From Fibrobacter sp. UWP2 (GTDB taxonomy: Bacteria; Fibrobacterota; Fibrobacteria; Fibrobacterales; Fibrobacteraceae), in the NCBI RefSeq assembly GCF_900141705.1, contig NZ_FQYM01000015.1, forward strand, positions 1 through 64,000: a DNA stretch of 64,000 nt. The letters run 5' to 3'. This document shows positions 9,751 through 17,631 of this stretch, piece by piece. The position numbers and the translations under genes are program-made. Position 1 is the first letter of the stretch; each line of letters starts with the position of its first letter. The notes under the pieces were generated by a model. It made no database searches. It had not been told where the DNA came from and saw only the letters and a list, made by a program, of their open reading frames with translations.

Positions 9751-11559
9751 CTAGCCGCCCAGCGCGTCCAAAATTTCAAAGCGCTCGTATGCCTTCTCGA
9801 GCTTGGTCTCGCGGTCGGCGATTTCCTTTTGAAGTTCCACAATGCGGGTGGCGTTGGTGTAGACCTCGGGCTTGGCGAGCTCCGCCTGGAAGCCCGCTAT
9901 CTCGGCCTCCAGCTTGTCGATTTTTTCGGGGAGAGCGTTGTATTCGCGCTCCTCGTTGTAGCTGCGCTTCTTCTTTTTGGGGGCCGCGGTTTCGGTGGAA
10001 CTCCCCCCGGTACGGGCAACCTGAGCACGGGTTTGCTCCTCACGGGCCTGCTCTGCGCGAGCGGTCTCCTTGTCGCGCATCTTCTTGTTCGCCTCGTAGT
10101 CGCTGTAACCGCCCACCGCCTCGAACACGTTGCCGTTTTCCTCGATGGCAAAAATTCCCGTCGCCACGGTGTCCAAAAAGGCGCGGTCGTGGCTTACAGT
10201 GAGCACGGTCCCCTTGTAGTCGGCAAGGAGCTCAGCCAAAAGATCGAGCGTTTCCATGTCGAGGTCGTTGGTGGGTTCGTCCAGCACCAGCACGTTGCTC
10301 GGGTGGCTAAACAAGCAAGCGAGCAAAAGACGGTTGCGTTCGCCGCCGCTCAAGGCGCTAATGGGCCCGCGGGCACGCTCGGCCGAAAACAAGAAGTCTT
10401 GCAGATAACTTAACACATGGCGTTTAACGCCGTTCAGCGTAATGTAGGCCTGGCCGTCGCCAATGTTCTCGACGAGGCTTTTGTCTTCGCGCAGCCGGGT
10501 GCGCATCTGGTCAAAGTAGGCGATTTGCAGGTTGCTCCCCAGGCGCACTTCGCCCTCGTTGGGCTTGAGTTCGCCCAAAATGAGGCGGAGGAGCGTGGTC
10601 TTGCCGCTCCCGTTAGGGCCCACAATGCCAATGCGGTCGCCGCGGCTGACCTCGGTCGTAAAATGGCTAATGAGCGGCGCTCCGTCGTAAGTGTACGAGA
10701 TGTCGGTGAGGCGAGCCACCAGGCGCCCGGATCGCTCGGCTTCGGTAATCTGCATGTTCACCGATCCGGTGCGCGTGCGCCTCTCGGCCCGTTCTTGCCG
10801 CATTTTGATGAGCGCACGCACGCGACCCTCGTTACGGGTGCGCCGCGCCTGGATTCCCTTGCGGATCCACACTTCCTCCTCGGCCAAGCGCTTGTCGAAC
10901 AACGCGTTCGCCTTCTCCTCTTCGGCCAGGGCCTGATCGCGGAACTGCACGAACTTGTCATACGGAAAGTCCCAGCAACGCACGCGTCCGCGGTCCAGTT
11001 CAAAAATGCGGGTGGCGGTACGTCGTACAAAGGCGCGGTCGTGACTCACGAACATGACGGCGCAATTCAAACGGGTCACAATCCCCTCGAGCCATTGAAT
11101 CGCCGGGATATCCAGGTGGTTCGTGGGTTCGTCCAGCAAAAGCAGGTCCGGATCCTCGGCGACGGCCCGTGCAAACAGCACGCGACGCTTTTGCCCGCCA
11201 CTCAAATCGTCGTAAAAAGCGTCGGCATCAATACCCGTCTTGCCCAGAATCGCCTCGGCATGGGTATTGTGCTGGCCGTCCGCCGAGAGTCCAGCCATCA
11301 CGATCTCGCGGACAGTCCCCTCGATGTGCGCGGGGATTTCCTGGATCATGCGGCTCACGCGGAGGCCCGCCTTTTTAACAATCTCGCCCGAATTGCTCTC
11401 CATTTCGCCCGTCAAAATCTTGAGGAGCGTACTTTTGCCCTCGCCGTTGCGGCCCACAAGGCAAATGCGGTCGCCCGGCTCAATGTCGAACGAAACGTTG
11501 TCTAAAAGGGGCGGCCCGCCAAAACGGAGCATTATGTTTTGCGCAGAGAGAATGGGCAT
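9751..11559 (-). CDS. uup: ABC-F family ATPase, Uup-like
   Basis: 602 residues with two nucleotide-binding domains and no membrane segment. Walker A motifs are GRNGEGKST (about residue 37) and GPNGSGKTT (about residue 315); LLLDEPTNHLD and LVLDEPTNDLD are the Walker B motifs, with LSGGQKRR and LSGGERNR signatures. The charged interdomain linker (RRTRNEGRVRALIKMR) and a C-terminal coiled coil (EKIDKLEAEIAGF onward) are typical of Uup, which acts on ribosomes or on branched DNA. The start lies 33 nt from the divergent outer-membrane gene and has no Shine-Dalgarno sequence. Other ABC-F types are possible, but the C-terminal coiled coil favours Uup. Confidence 0.85.
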   Translation of the reverse strand: MPILSAQNIMLRFGGPPLLDNVSFDIEPGDRICLVGRNGEGKSTLLKILTGEMESNSGEIVKKAGLRVSRMIQEIPAHIEGTVREIVMAGLSADGQHNTHAEAILGKTGIDADAFYDDLSGGQKRRVLFARAVAEDPDLLLLDEPTNHLDIPAIQWLEGIVTRLNCAVMFVSHDRAFVRRTATRIFELDRGRVRCWDFPYDKFVQFRDQALAEEEKANALFDKRLAEEEVWIRKGIQARRTRNEGRVRALIKMRQERAERRTRTGSVNMQITEAERSGRLVARLTDISYTYDGAPLISHFTTEVSRGDRIGIVGPNGSGKTTLLRLILGELKPNEGEVRLGSNLQIAYFDQMRTRLREDKSLVENIGDGQAYITLNGVKRHVLSYLQDFLFSAERARGPISALSGGERNRLLLACLFSHPSNVLVLDEPTNDLDMETLDLLAELLADYKGTVLTVSHDRAFLDTVATGIFAIEENGNVFEAVGGYSDYEANKKMRDKETARAEQAREEQTRAQVARTGGSSTETAAPKKKKRSYNEEREYNALPEKIDKLEAEIAGFQAELAKPEVYTNATRIVELQKEIADRETKLEKAYERFEILDALGG

Positions 11560-11592
11560 GACCCCAATTTAGAATTTTCTACATTACCCCTT

Positions 11593-12681
11593 GTGAGCCG
11601 CCTTTTTCAAATCGTCTTTGCAGCTTGCCTCGCGGGGGCGTCTTTGTTCACGCCCGCTCCGGCGCAAACCGAAGAAGACGACTTCCAACGCTTTGCCATA
11701 ATCCCGGTAGTTGGCTACACCGAAGAGACCAAGTTCGAATACGGACTCATGGGCAACTTCTTTTTTAAGCCCAGTTTCAAGGGCGGCCGCACCAGTGAAC
11801 TCGACATTATTGCCTACGCCACCACCGAGGACCAGTACTCGGCCTCCATTGCACCGTTGTTCTTTTTGTTCCACGACCAGCTCTCGGGCAAAGTCTACTT
11901 CTTTTACGAAAATTGGACGGGGCGCTTTTACGGGTTCGGCAACGACCCCGACATAGACGACTATCGCAAATTCGAGCGTTCCACGTTCTACACGCAGGGC
12001 GAACTCGAAACCAACTTCCTCTTGCCCCGAAAGCTCTCGGCTTTCAAGTACGGGGTCAACTTCGAGTTCAACAACAGCACCTTCAAGCACGAGGACTACG
12101 AGGGCGAAATCGTGTACCCCGGCGACGTGGACGGCTGGCGCAACGGCGTGGGCTACCACCTCACCTACGATACGCGCGACAACCTCAACTGGGCCCGCCA
12201 CGGCTTTTTTGCGCAATGGGAACAGGACATTTACCCCAAGACGCTGGGGGACTTTGACTACAGCGTTTCAAAACTCGACTTGCGCGGCTTCAGTGAATTT
12301 ATATGGAACACCTCGATGGCCGTGGGCTGCATGTGGAAGCGCGTCAACGGCAACGCCCCGTTCGACATGTTGGCTGGAGCCGATGGCGTCAAACGATTCC
12401 GCGGCGTAAAAACAAATTACTTCAACGGGAACCAGGCGCTGTTCCTGCAAACCGAGTTCCGCAAAGCGCTCTTTTGGCGCCTCGCAGGGAACATCTTTTT
12501 TGAAGGCGGCAAAACAGGCGAATACTTTAGCGACCTGTGGCGCGAGCAGTGGCACACGGGAGTGGGCTTCGGGGGGCAGCTCGCGCTCAACATGAACGAA
12601 AGGCTCTACGCCCGCGCCGACCTCTCGCTTGTGGATTTTAAAAACATTGGGCTCACCTTTTACCTGAGGGAAGCCTTTTAA
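11593..12681 (+). CDS. Omp85/BamA-like outer-membrane beta-barrel protein
   Basis: About 362 residues from the GTG at 11593. A signal peptide (cleavage near TPAPAQTEE) leads directly into alternating hydrophobic/polar strands with many aromatic residues, ending ...NIGLTFYLREAF; the terminal Phe is the usual outer-membrane barrel signature. The segment VGYHLTYDTRDNLNWARHG matches the bacterial surface antigen (D15/BamA) family, where DTRD and the following P/G-rich turn recur. No POTRA domains are present, so this is a barrel-only member of unknown cargo. The frame opens upstream at 11539, but that start would overlap the divergent uup gene. TAGAAT lies about 17 nt before the GTG and no ribosome site is present, so the mRNA leader is very short. 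Confidence 0.75.
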   Translation: MSRLFQIVFAACLAGASLFTPAPAQTEEDDFQRFAIIPVVGYTEETKFEYGLMGNFFFKPSFKGGRTSELDIIAYATTEDQYSASIAPLFFLFHDQLSGKVYFFYENWTGRFYGFGNDPDIDDYRKFERSTFYTQGELETNFLLPRKLSAFKYGVNFEFNNSTFKHEDYEGEIVYPGDVDGWRNGVGYHLTYDTRDNLNWARHGFFAQWEQDIYPKTLGDFDYSVSKLDLRGFSEFIWNTSMAVGCMWKRVNGNAPFDMLAGADGVKRFRGVKTNYFNGNQALFLQTEFRKALFWRLAGNIFFEGGKTGEYFSDLWREQWHTGVGFGGQLALNMNERLYARADLSLVDFKNIGLTFYLREAF

Positions 12682-12700
12682 TCCCTTTAGGGCAAAAAAA

Positions 12701-12725
12701 ACGGACTCCTAGGGTCGAAGTCCGT
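12701..12725. terminator. Bidirectional terminator between barrel protein and nuoA
   Basis: A 7-bp stem, ACGGACT / AGTCCGT, with an 11-nt loop, flanked by an A-run on the left and GCTTTTA on the right, lies between the convergent genes. Confidence 0.8.
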
Positions 12726-12752
12726 GCTTTTAGCGAAATAGAATTTCTTGAT

Positions 12753-13145
12753 TTAGTCCTTGATGCTCGTCCAGTCGAGTACGCCCTTCTTGTACAGGTA
12801 GGTGTAGCCCGCTTCGAGAATCACGAGGAAGCCGAGGAGCACAAAGAGCAGTTCCCAACCGCCGGTCAAGAACTGGACTGTCCACGGGTAGAGGAACGCC
12901 ACTTCGAGGTCGAACACCAAAAAAAGCATGGCGACCATGTAATATTTGACCGGATAACGCTCGTTGGCGGTACCAGAAACGTGAGCTAGGCCACACTCAT
13001 ACGACGATCCCTTGATCAAAACCTGCTTAATTTTGCCCGGGTGGAGGAACCAGTTGGCAAGGAGGAGGATGGCCGGAATGCAGATAGCCATTATAACCAG
13101 GATGGTCATGGCGAAAGTGGTGTCGAAAATTTCAACATTGCTCAT
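12753..13145 (-). CDS. nuoA: NADH-quinone oxidoreductase subunit A
   Basis: 130 residues with three membrane helices. The family hallmarks SYECGL and KYYMVAMLFLVFDLE are both present. NuoA is a small core subunit of the membrane arm of complex I. It is usually the first gene of nuoABCD..., but here nothing follows: a terminator and a convergent gene come directly after the stop, so the remaining subunits must be elsewhere or absent. No Shine-Dalgarno sequence precedes the ATG; the upstream region is an A/T run containing a TATTTTTT box 8 nt before it. Confidence 0.92.
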   Translation of the reverse strand: MSNVEIFDTTFAMTILVIMAICIPAILLLANWFLHPGKIKQVLIKGSSYECGLAHVSGTANERYPVKYYMVAMLFLVFDLEVAFLYPWTVQFLTGGWELLFVLLGFLVILEAGYTYLYKKGVLDWTSIKD

Positions 13146-13200
13146 AGTGATAAAAAAAATAGTAAAAAACTTTTTTCTGTTAACCCCGTAAAATGTAAAG

Positions 13201-13208
13201 TATATTTG
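13201..13208 (+). promoter_or_regulatory. TAnnTTTG box before FISUMP lipoprotein gene
   Basis: TATATTTG lies 5 nt before the ATG at 13214, and there is no Shine-Dalgarno sequence. It is an exact match to the Bacteroidota-like -7 element. Confidence 0.5.
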
Positions 13209-13213
13209 GGGAC

Positions 13214-14104
13214 ATGAAACGAATCATTACATTAATGGGCGTTTTGGGTGTGTTTTCTGCCTTTACGGCCTGTTCTTCTGATACTCCGTCAGCAGCCATG
13301 GAAGTGAATGAATTTCCGACTAGCGTTTCCTCAACTGCTGTTCCAGAAACAACATACGTTGATCCGGGCGACTCCACCGTAATCAGGGATTCCGTAATCA
13401 ATAACGATACGACCATCCACAAACCGGTCTATATCTCTGCCAGCTCGAACGTTTACGACAAGCCCTACATGAGTAGTGGCGAAGTATTCTGCTGGACCGA
13501 AGGCTGCGAGGCCAACTACCCCCGCAGTTCCTCCTCCACGGAACAAGCCCCCCAGTCCAGTTCCGACGTGGGCGGAGGCGCCATTACCATCGAGGTCCAA
13601 AAAGAAGACCCAGCCAAGGTCGAAGGCAACAAGATGACCGACGTCCGCGACAACAAGACGTACACTGTTGAAACCGTGGCCGGCCGTCTTTGGATGTCCG
13701 AGAACATCAAACGCGAATCGCCCACCGGTTCCTATTGCACCACGAACGGCGACGACAAGGATGTTTGCGACCTGTACGGCACGTTCTATACCTATGCCGC
13801 GGCGTCATCCTACGCCTGCCCCGGCGGCTGGAGACTCCCGACCGTCGACGAAGTCCAGGCTGCCGCCGCTGCCAAGGACACCACCTGGTGGACCGTTGGC
13901 GGGCGTTTCAAGATCGAAGGCGACAACGCCAGCTACGGCCTTGAAAAAGAGCAGGGCTACATTTGGGTCGAGAGCAACGGCGAGTTCAACTCCTGGCGCA
14001 TCGAAGACTACACCGACAAGCACACGTTACAGCTCCAGAGCGGTTCCGCCAGCGAGCGCGCCTACAACGTCCGTTGCATTCAAAAGAAGGAAGGCGAAGA
14101 ATAA
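13214..14104 (+). CDS. FISUMP-domain lipoprotein (Fib_succ_major paralogue)
   Basis: 296 residues. The lipoprotein signal ends FTAC (Cys about residue 20). A Ser/Pro/Thr-rich linker with SSSS stretches leads to the C-terminal FISUMP domain (TIGR02145): MTDVRDNKTYTVETVAG, RLWMSENI, then YGTFYTYAAA, ACPGGWRLPTVDE and NVRCIQ. This family is the largest paralogous family of Fibrobacter succinogenes; its function is unknown, and its members are secreted or surface lipoproteins. The pattern resembles the C-type-lectin-like fold of related major paralogous domains. It ends 3 nt from the convergent uvrC with no hairpin between them. Confidence 0.9.
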   Translation: MKRIITLMGVLGVFSAFTACSSDTPSAAMEVNEFPTSVSSTAVPETTYVDPGDSTVIRDSVINNDTTIHKPVYISASSNVYDKPYMSSGEVFCWTEGCEANYPRSSSSTEQAPQSSSDVGGGAITIEVQKEDPAKVEGNKMTDVRDNKTYTVETVAGRLWMSENIKRESPTGSYCTTNGDDKDVCDLYGTFYTYAAASSYACPGGWRLPTVDEVQAAAAAKDTTWWTVGGRFKIEGDNASYGLEKEQGYIWVESNGEFNSWRIEDYTDKHTLQLQSGSASERAYNVRCIQKKEGEE

Positions 14105-14107
14105 CCA

Positions 14108-15943
14108 CTACTCGGCAACGTACTTCGCGACCTGCTCGCGGAGCCTGCTGCCGCGGATCTTCCCCAGCAAATCAATGATATCTTCGAGCGGAGCCTGCAT
14201 AAAGGCCTCCGCGCTTTTGTATTTGCTCAAGATCTTTATACGGGTCTCGTGACCCACGCCTGGAATCTTGAGCCACTCCACCTCCAGGTCCTTTTTGCGT
14301 TTGCTCCTCTGGTAGGTGATGGCAAAGCGGTGGGCCTCGTCGCGGGCGTTCTGCAGCAATTTGAGCGCGGGGCTCGTGCGGTGCAGCACAATGCTCTTGC
14401 GGTCGTCGGGGAACACAATCTCTTCGAGCCGTTTGGCAAGGCCTATCAGGGGCAGGTCCTGATCGTGCCCCAGTTCCTTGAGAATCTGCATGGTGGCGTC
14501 CACCTGGCCCTTGCCGCCGTCGCACACCCACAGGTCGGGCATGGGCGTGCCCTCTTCTTCAAGCCGCCTAATGCGGCGGGTCATGACCTCGCGCATGCTC
14601 GCGAAGTCGTCGACGCCCTCCACGGTCTTGATGATAAACTTGCGGTAGTTCGCCTTGTCGGGCCGGCCGTTCTTGAAGGCGACCAGGCTTGCCACGGTGT
14701 TGGTGCCGCTCAAGTGCGAAATGTCGACGCACTCGATGCGGAAGGGCGTCTTTTTGAGGCCCAGCACCCGCTGGAGCTCAAACACGCTGCCGTCGATTTC
14801 GCTGTACTTTTGGATCTCGGCGCGCATCTCGACCAAAATCATGTCGGCGTTCGCCCCAGCCAGTTTGAGGAAGCCCAGCTTTTCGCCGCGCTGCGGGTTG
14901 GTGAGCGTAACCTTGTGGCCCGCCCGGGTCGAAAGCGCCTGCATCAAACTCTCGGCGTCGTCGGGGAGTGGCACGTCGGTCGCGATTTCGCCGGGCACAA
15001 AGTCCACGTCCATGTACCACTGCAGCACCATTTGCTGCAAAATTTCGGTCTCGTTCTCCTCGAGTTTGCAGTCGAGGCGGTAATGGCGCCGACCGCAAAG
15101 TACGCCGTTGCGGTACTCGAATATCACGGCGGCGGCCATGCTGCCGTTGCGGCGCAGGCTCAAAACGTCCATGCACAGGTTCGCGTCGGTCACGTCGGTC
15201 TTTTGATGGATCCCCGTCACCTTGAGCGCCTGGATGGCGTCGCGCCTCTTTTTGGCGGTCTCAAAATCCAGCCGCTCGCTCGCCTCCAGCATCTCGCGCT
15301 CCCAAAGGGCAATCAGGTCGTCGCGCTTGCCGTTCAGCAGCATTTGCGTTTGCTCTACCGACTTACGGTACTCCTCGGGCGTAACAAGCCCGGCGCAGGG
15401 GGCGTTGCAGCGGCCTATGTGGTAGTTGAGACAGGGTCGCGCCGGCTTGGCGAGCGGGAGCTTGAGCGAGCATTCCCGAATCTGGAACAGCCTCGCCGCG
15501 ATATCCTGGAGCTGGGCTATCATGCGGGAACCCATGTACGGGCCGTAGTACTGGCAGCCGTCCTTGTGAACCGCCCGGCTCAAAAAAAGCCTGGGGAACG
15601 GCTCGTGGACCGAGAACGCCAAGTACGGGAAATGCTTGTCGTCCTTGAGTTCCACGTTGTACTTGGGCGTGTGCTTGCGCACCAGGTTGGCCTCCAAAAT
15701 GAGGGCCTCGGCCTCGCTCTCGGTAATAATCCACTCGATATCCCGTATAAACGGCAGCATGAGCGTGGCGGCCCTATGTCCGCTGTGGTCGCTCCCGTCA
15801 AAGTAGCTGCGCACGCGGTTCTTGAGGACCTTCGCCTTGCCAATGTAGATGATCTTCCCCTGGGCATTGCGCATAATGTAAACCCCCGGCAGGGCCGGGA
15901 GCTCCGCCAAGCGTCGCTCTATGTGCTCGGAAACGGGAACCAT
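14108..15943 (-). CDS. uvrC: Excinuclease ABC subunit C
   Basis: 611 residues. An N-terminal GIY-YIG nuclease domain (GVYIM ... IIYIGKA, then NRVRSYF) makes the 3' incision; the UVR region (RDAIQAL) follows mid-protein. The C-terminal RNase H-like domain (RIECVDISHLSGTNTVAS, DLWVCDGGKGQ) makes the 5' incision, and two helix-hairpin-helix motifs (IPGVGHETRIKIL and LLGKIRGSR) close the protein. UvrC cuts both sides of lesions marked by UvrA/UvrB. The ATG at 15943 was chosen because a TATAAT box lies seven bases upstream of it; the first in-frame ATG at 15961 precedes that box, so it would not be in the mRNA. Confidence 0.96.
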   Translation of the reverse strand: MVPVSEHIERRLAELPALPGVYIMRNAQGKIIYIGKAKVLKNRVRSYFDGSDHSGHRAATLMLPFIRDIEWIITESEAEALILEANLVRKHTPKYNVELKDDKHFPYLAFSVHEPFPRLFLSRAVHKDGCQYYGPYMGSRMIAQLQDIAARLFQIRECSLKLPLAKPARPCLNYHIGRCNAPCAGLVTPEEYRKSVEQTQMLLNGKRDDLIALWEREMLEASERLDFETAKKRRDAIQALKVTGIHQKTDVTDANLCMDVLSLRRNGSMAAAVIFEYRNGVLCGRRHYRLDCKLEENETEILQQMVLQWYMDVDFVPGEIATDVPLPDDAESLMQALSTRAGHKVTLTNPQRGEKLGFLKLAGANADMILVEMRAEIQKYSEIDGSVFELQRVLGLKKTPFRIECVDISHLSGTNTVASLVAFKNGRPDKANYRKFIIKTVEGVDDFASMREVMTRRIRRLEEEGTPMPDLWVCDGGKGQVDATMQILKELGHDQDLPLIGLAKRLEEIVFPDDRKSIVLHRTSPALKLLQNARDEAHRFAITYQRSKRKKDLEVEWLKIPGVGHETRIKILSKYKSAEAFMQAPLEDIIDLLGKIRGSRLREQVAKYVAE

Positions 15944-16042
15944 GGGTAGAATTATAGTCATTTTTTTTCTATCTACCCCGTCCGTTTTTTTATATATCTT
16001 ATTATAGGTATACCATACCCCCTGAAATTACGGAGTAACTAA

Positions 16043-16951
16043 ATGAATCTAGATAACATCAATCTCCTTTCGCAAAAGGTCGACGGGGTACTCGCTACAG
16101 TCCGCGGCCTGCGCCAAGAAGTGGCCAGCCTCAAGCAAAGCCTTGCCGGGGCCAAGGCCGAACTCCAGGACAAGAATACGCTCCTGGAAACCGCCAACGC
16201 AAACCTCATGGACTGCAAGGCCGCCCTGGACGCCCGCGCGAACCAAGTCGCCGCCCAGGACGACGCCCTGAACAAAAAGCAGGAAGAGGTCGACTTCTTG
16301 AAGATGCAGATTGATGAAAACGGTGCCAAGATCCAGTCGATGAACATGCAGATTGAAGAAAAGGACGGCATCATCAACAGCCTCAACAGCCAGCTCGCCG
16401 GCAAGGTCGCAAACATCGAGAGCCTCAACGGGCAAATCGCCGGCAGGGATGCGGCAATCGAGCGCCTCAACGCCGAACTGACCGAAAAAGTCAACTGCAT
16501 CGAAAAGCTGAACGAGACCATCCAAGCGCAGGGCGAAGAGATCACCGAGGCGCAGGAAAAGTTCAAGCAGCTTCTCTCCACCATCGAGACGGAACTGGGT
16601 ACGGAATTTACGCTGGACGGCACCGCTGCCCCTGCAGCCGAGGCGCCTACCGCGGAACAACCCGCCGAGGAACAGCCCGTCGCCGAAGAACCTGCGCCGG
16701 CCGAAGAAGCCCCTGCCCAGGAAGCCGTCAAAGAGCCGGTAGCCGAACCCGAGAGCGCCGCCGAACCCGCGACCCCCGAACCCTCCGTAGAAATTTCCGA
16801 AGACATCAACCCCGACGAACCGGTCCTCGACTTCAACCAGATTTCTGAAGACGAAGAGGACGAACCCATTGAGGTTCATGGCGCCAATGAAAAGGACAAC
16901 GATTTATTTTCGACGAGCAATGGAGGCTCGTCTACAAATTTTTTCGGATAA
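16043..16951 (+). CDS. Long coiled-coil protein upstream of zapA
   Basis: 302 residues. Residues 1-185 are an almost uninterrupted heptad pattern (LRQEVASLKQSL, INSLNSQLAGKV, IESLNGQIAGRD, IERLNAELTEKV), with an internal repeat near residues 100-155. The C-terminal part is disordered and acidic, rich in Ala, Pro and Glu (EAPTAEQPAEEQPV), and ends FSTSNGGSSTNFFG. A ribosome site (GGAG) precedes the ATG. It lies 43 nt before zapA in the same direction. A coiled-coil partner of ZapA (ZapB-like scaffold) is a reasonable inference from position and shape, but there is no sequence match to ZapB that can be shown here. Confidence 0.6.
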   Translation: MNLDNINLLSQKVDGVLATVRGLRQEVASLKQSLAGAKAELQDKNTLLETANANLMDCKAALDARANQVAAQDDALNKKQEEVDFLKMQIDENGAKIQSMNMQIEEKDGIINSLNSQLAGKVANIESLNGQIAGRDAAIERLNAELTEKVNCIEKLNETIQAQGEEITEAQEKFKQLLSTIETELGTEFTLDGTAAPAAEAPTAEQPAEEQPVAEEPAPAEEAPAQEAVKEPVAEPESAAEPATPEPSVEISEDINPDEPVLDFNQISEDEEDEPIEVHGANEKDNDLFSTSNGGSSTNFFG

Positions 16952-16959
16952 GGATGCTG

Positions 16960-16995
16960 ATGGACGATGATCCATTCGGCGTAGGAATGCGATAA
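16960..16995 (+). CDS. Possible 11-codon uORF coupled to zapA
   Basis: An ATG with AAGGA five bases upstream opens an 11-residue frame (MDDDPFGVGMR) whose TAA overlaps the zapA start as TAATG. The ribosome site and overlap suggest translational coupling. It may also be chance. Confidence 0.35.
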   Translation: MDDDPFGVGMR

Positions 16996-17312
16996 TGCCA
17001 GAACTCGAATCTCACAGACCTTTAAGCGTGACCGTCGCCTCGGAACGGCTTCAGATCCGTACAGATTTGTCTGACGCGGACCTGAAGGAAATCCTCGACT
17101 ACATTGCCGAGCGTTACGAAGGTTACAAAAAGTACAACCTGGAAGCCAGCAAACGCATGGCCCTGCTCGCCCTCGAAATGGGCCAGCAAATCTTTGAGCT
17201 GCGCAAGCGTCTCCACCAGGCCAAGGTGCTCAAGGAGCAAATGGACCAGGGGATCAAGGACATCACGTCGCTGCTCGAGGAGGGGATCGACCACTCCAAG
17301 GAATGGGGGTAA
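16995..17312 (+). CDS. zapA: Cell division protein ZapA
   Basis: 105 residues, normal length. The N-terminal half (PLSVTVASERLQIRTD, then LKEILDYIAERYEGYKK) is the ZapA beta-alpha globular head, and the C-terminal half (QQIFELRKRLHQAKVLKEQMD) is the coiled-coil dimerisation stalk. ZapA crosslinks FtsZ protofilaments in the Z-ring. The upstream coiled-coil gene and the downstream 6S-like RNA form a familiar neighbourhood: zapA next to 6S RNA is common in bacteria. The ATG overlaps a short upstream ORF as TAATG. Confidence 0.8.
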   Translation: MPELESHRPLSVTVASERLQIRTDLSDADLKEILDYIAERYEGYKKYNLEASKRMALLALEMGQQIFELRKRLHQAKVLKEQMDQGIKDITSLLEEGIDHSKEWG

Positions 17313-17367
17313 ATCAAGGTTTTACACAAAAGTGACAAACAAAGTGCAAAATCTAGCGATAAAATAC

Positions 17368-17396
17368 TTGTTTTATTGAGTGAACGAGAATATATT
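17368..17396 (+). promoter_or_regulatory. Promoter of the 6S-like RNA
   Basis: TTGTTT (17368-17373), a 17-nt spacer and TATATT (17391-17396) match a standard vegetative promoter. Transcription would start near 17402-17404, at the base of the predicted closing stem. Confidence 0.6.
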
Positions 17397-17402
17397 ATAG
17401 TC

Positions 17403-17570
17403 AAGGCACCTCACGGATTAACGCCCGATCTAACAAGATTAAAACAGCTCGTTGCTCTTGTGGTCAAGTTTAGGCGCGCTTCGACGCGAAAAACGAAATC
17501 CCAAGGCACTGCTATCCATTTTAGATGAGTAGCTTCGAGTGTTCCACCGTGTTTGTGTGCCTAACCTTTA
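17403..17570 (+). ncRNA. ssrS: Probable 6S RNA
   Basis: The roughly 320-nt gap after zapA has no credible ORF but folds. The ends pair: AGGCAC (17404-17409) with GTGCCT (17557-17562), and ACGG (17413-17416) with CCGT (17547-17550). Inside are a long apical hairpin (CTTGTGG ... CCCAAG with an inner CGCG-CUUCGA-CGCG stem-loop) and a 3'-side hairpin (CACTGCTA ... TAGC with outer AGTG). A closed end stem, a large asymmetric bubble and an apical arm at about 168 nt fit 6S RNA, the regulator that mimics open promoter DNA and binds sigma-70 RNA polymerase. The promoter in front, terminator behind and zapA neighbour all support it. SRP RNA, tmRNA and RNase P were considered; their signature loops are missing. 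Confidence 0.65.
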
Positions 17571-17578
17571 AAAAAAAG

Positions 17579-17609
17579 CGCTCGGTCAATCGACCGAGCG
17601 TCTTTTTTT
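17579..17609. terminator. Terminator after the 6S-like RNA
   Basis: A 9-bp perfect stem, CGCTCGGTC / GACCGAGCG, with an AATC loop is followed by TCTTTTTTT in the plus direction and preceded by an A-run, so it can serve the RNA and the convergent YhhN-like gene. Confidence 0.9.
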
Positions 17610-17631
17610 AGGACTTGCCCCCAGGCCAAAA

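Noticed and set aside
14249-15949. 566-codon open frame antisense to uvrC
   Set aside because: It mirrors the third-position bias of uvrC and has no family motif or ribosome site.
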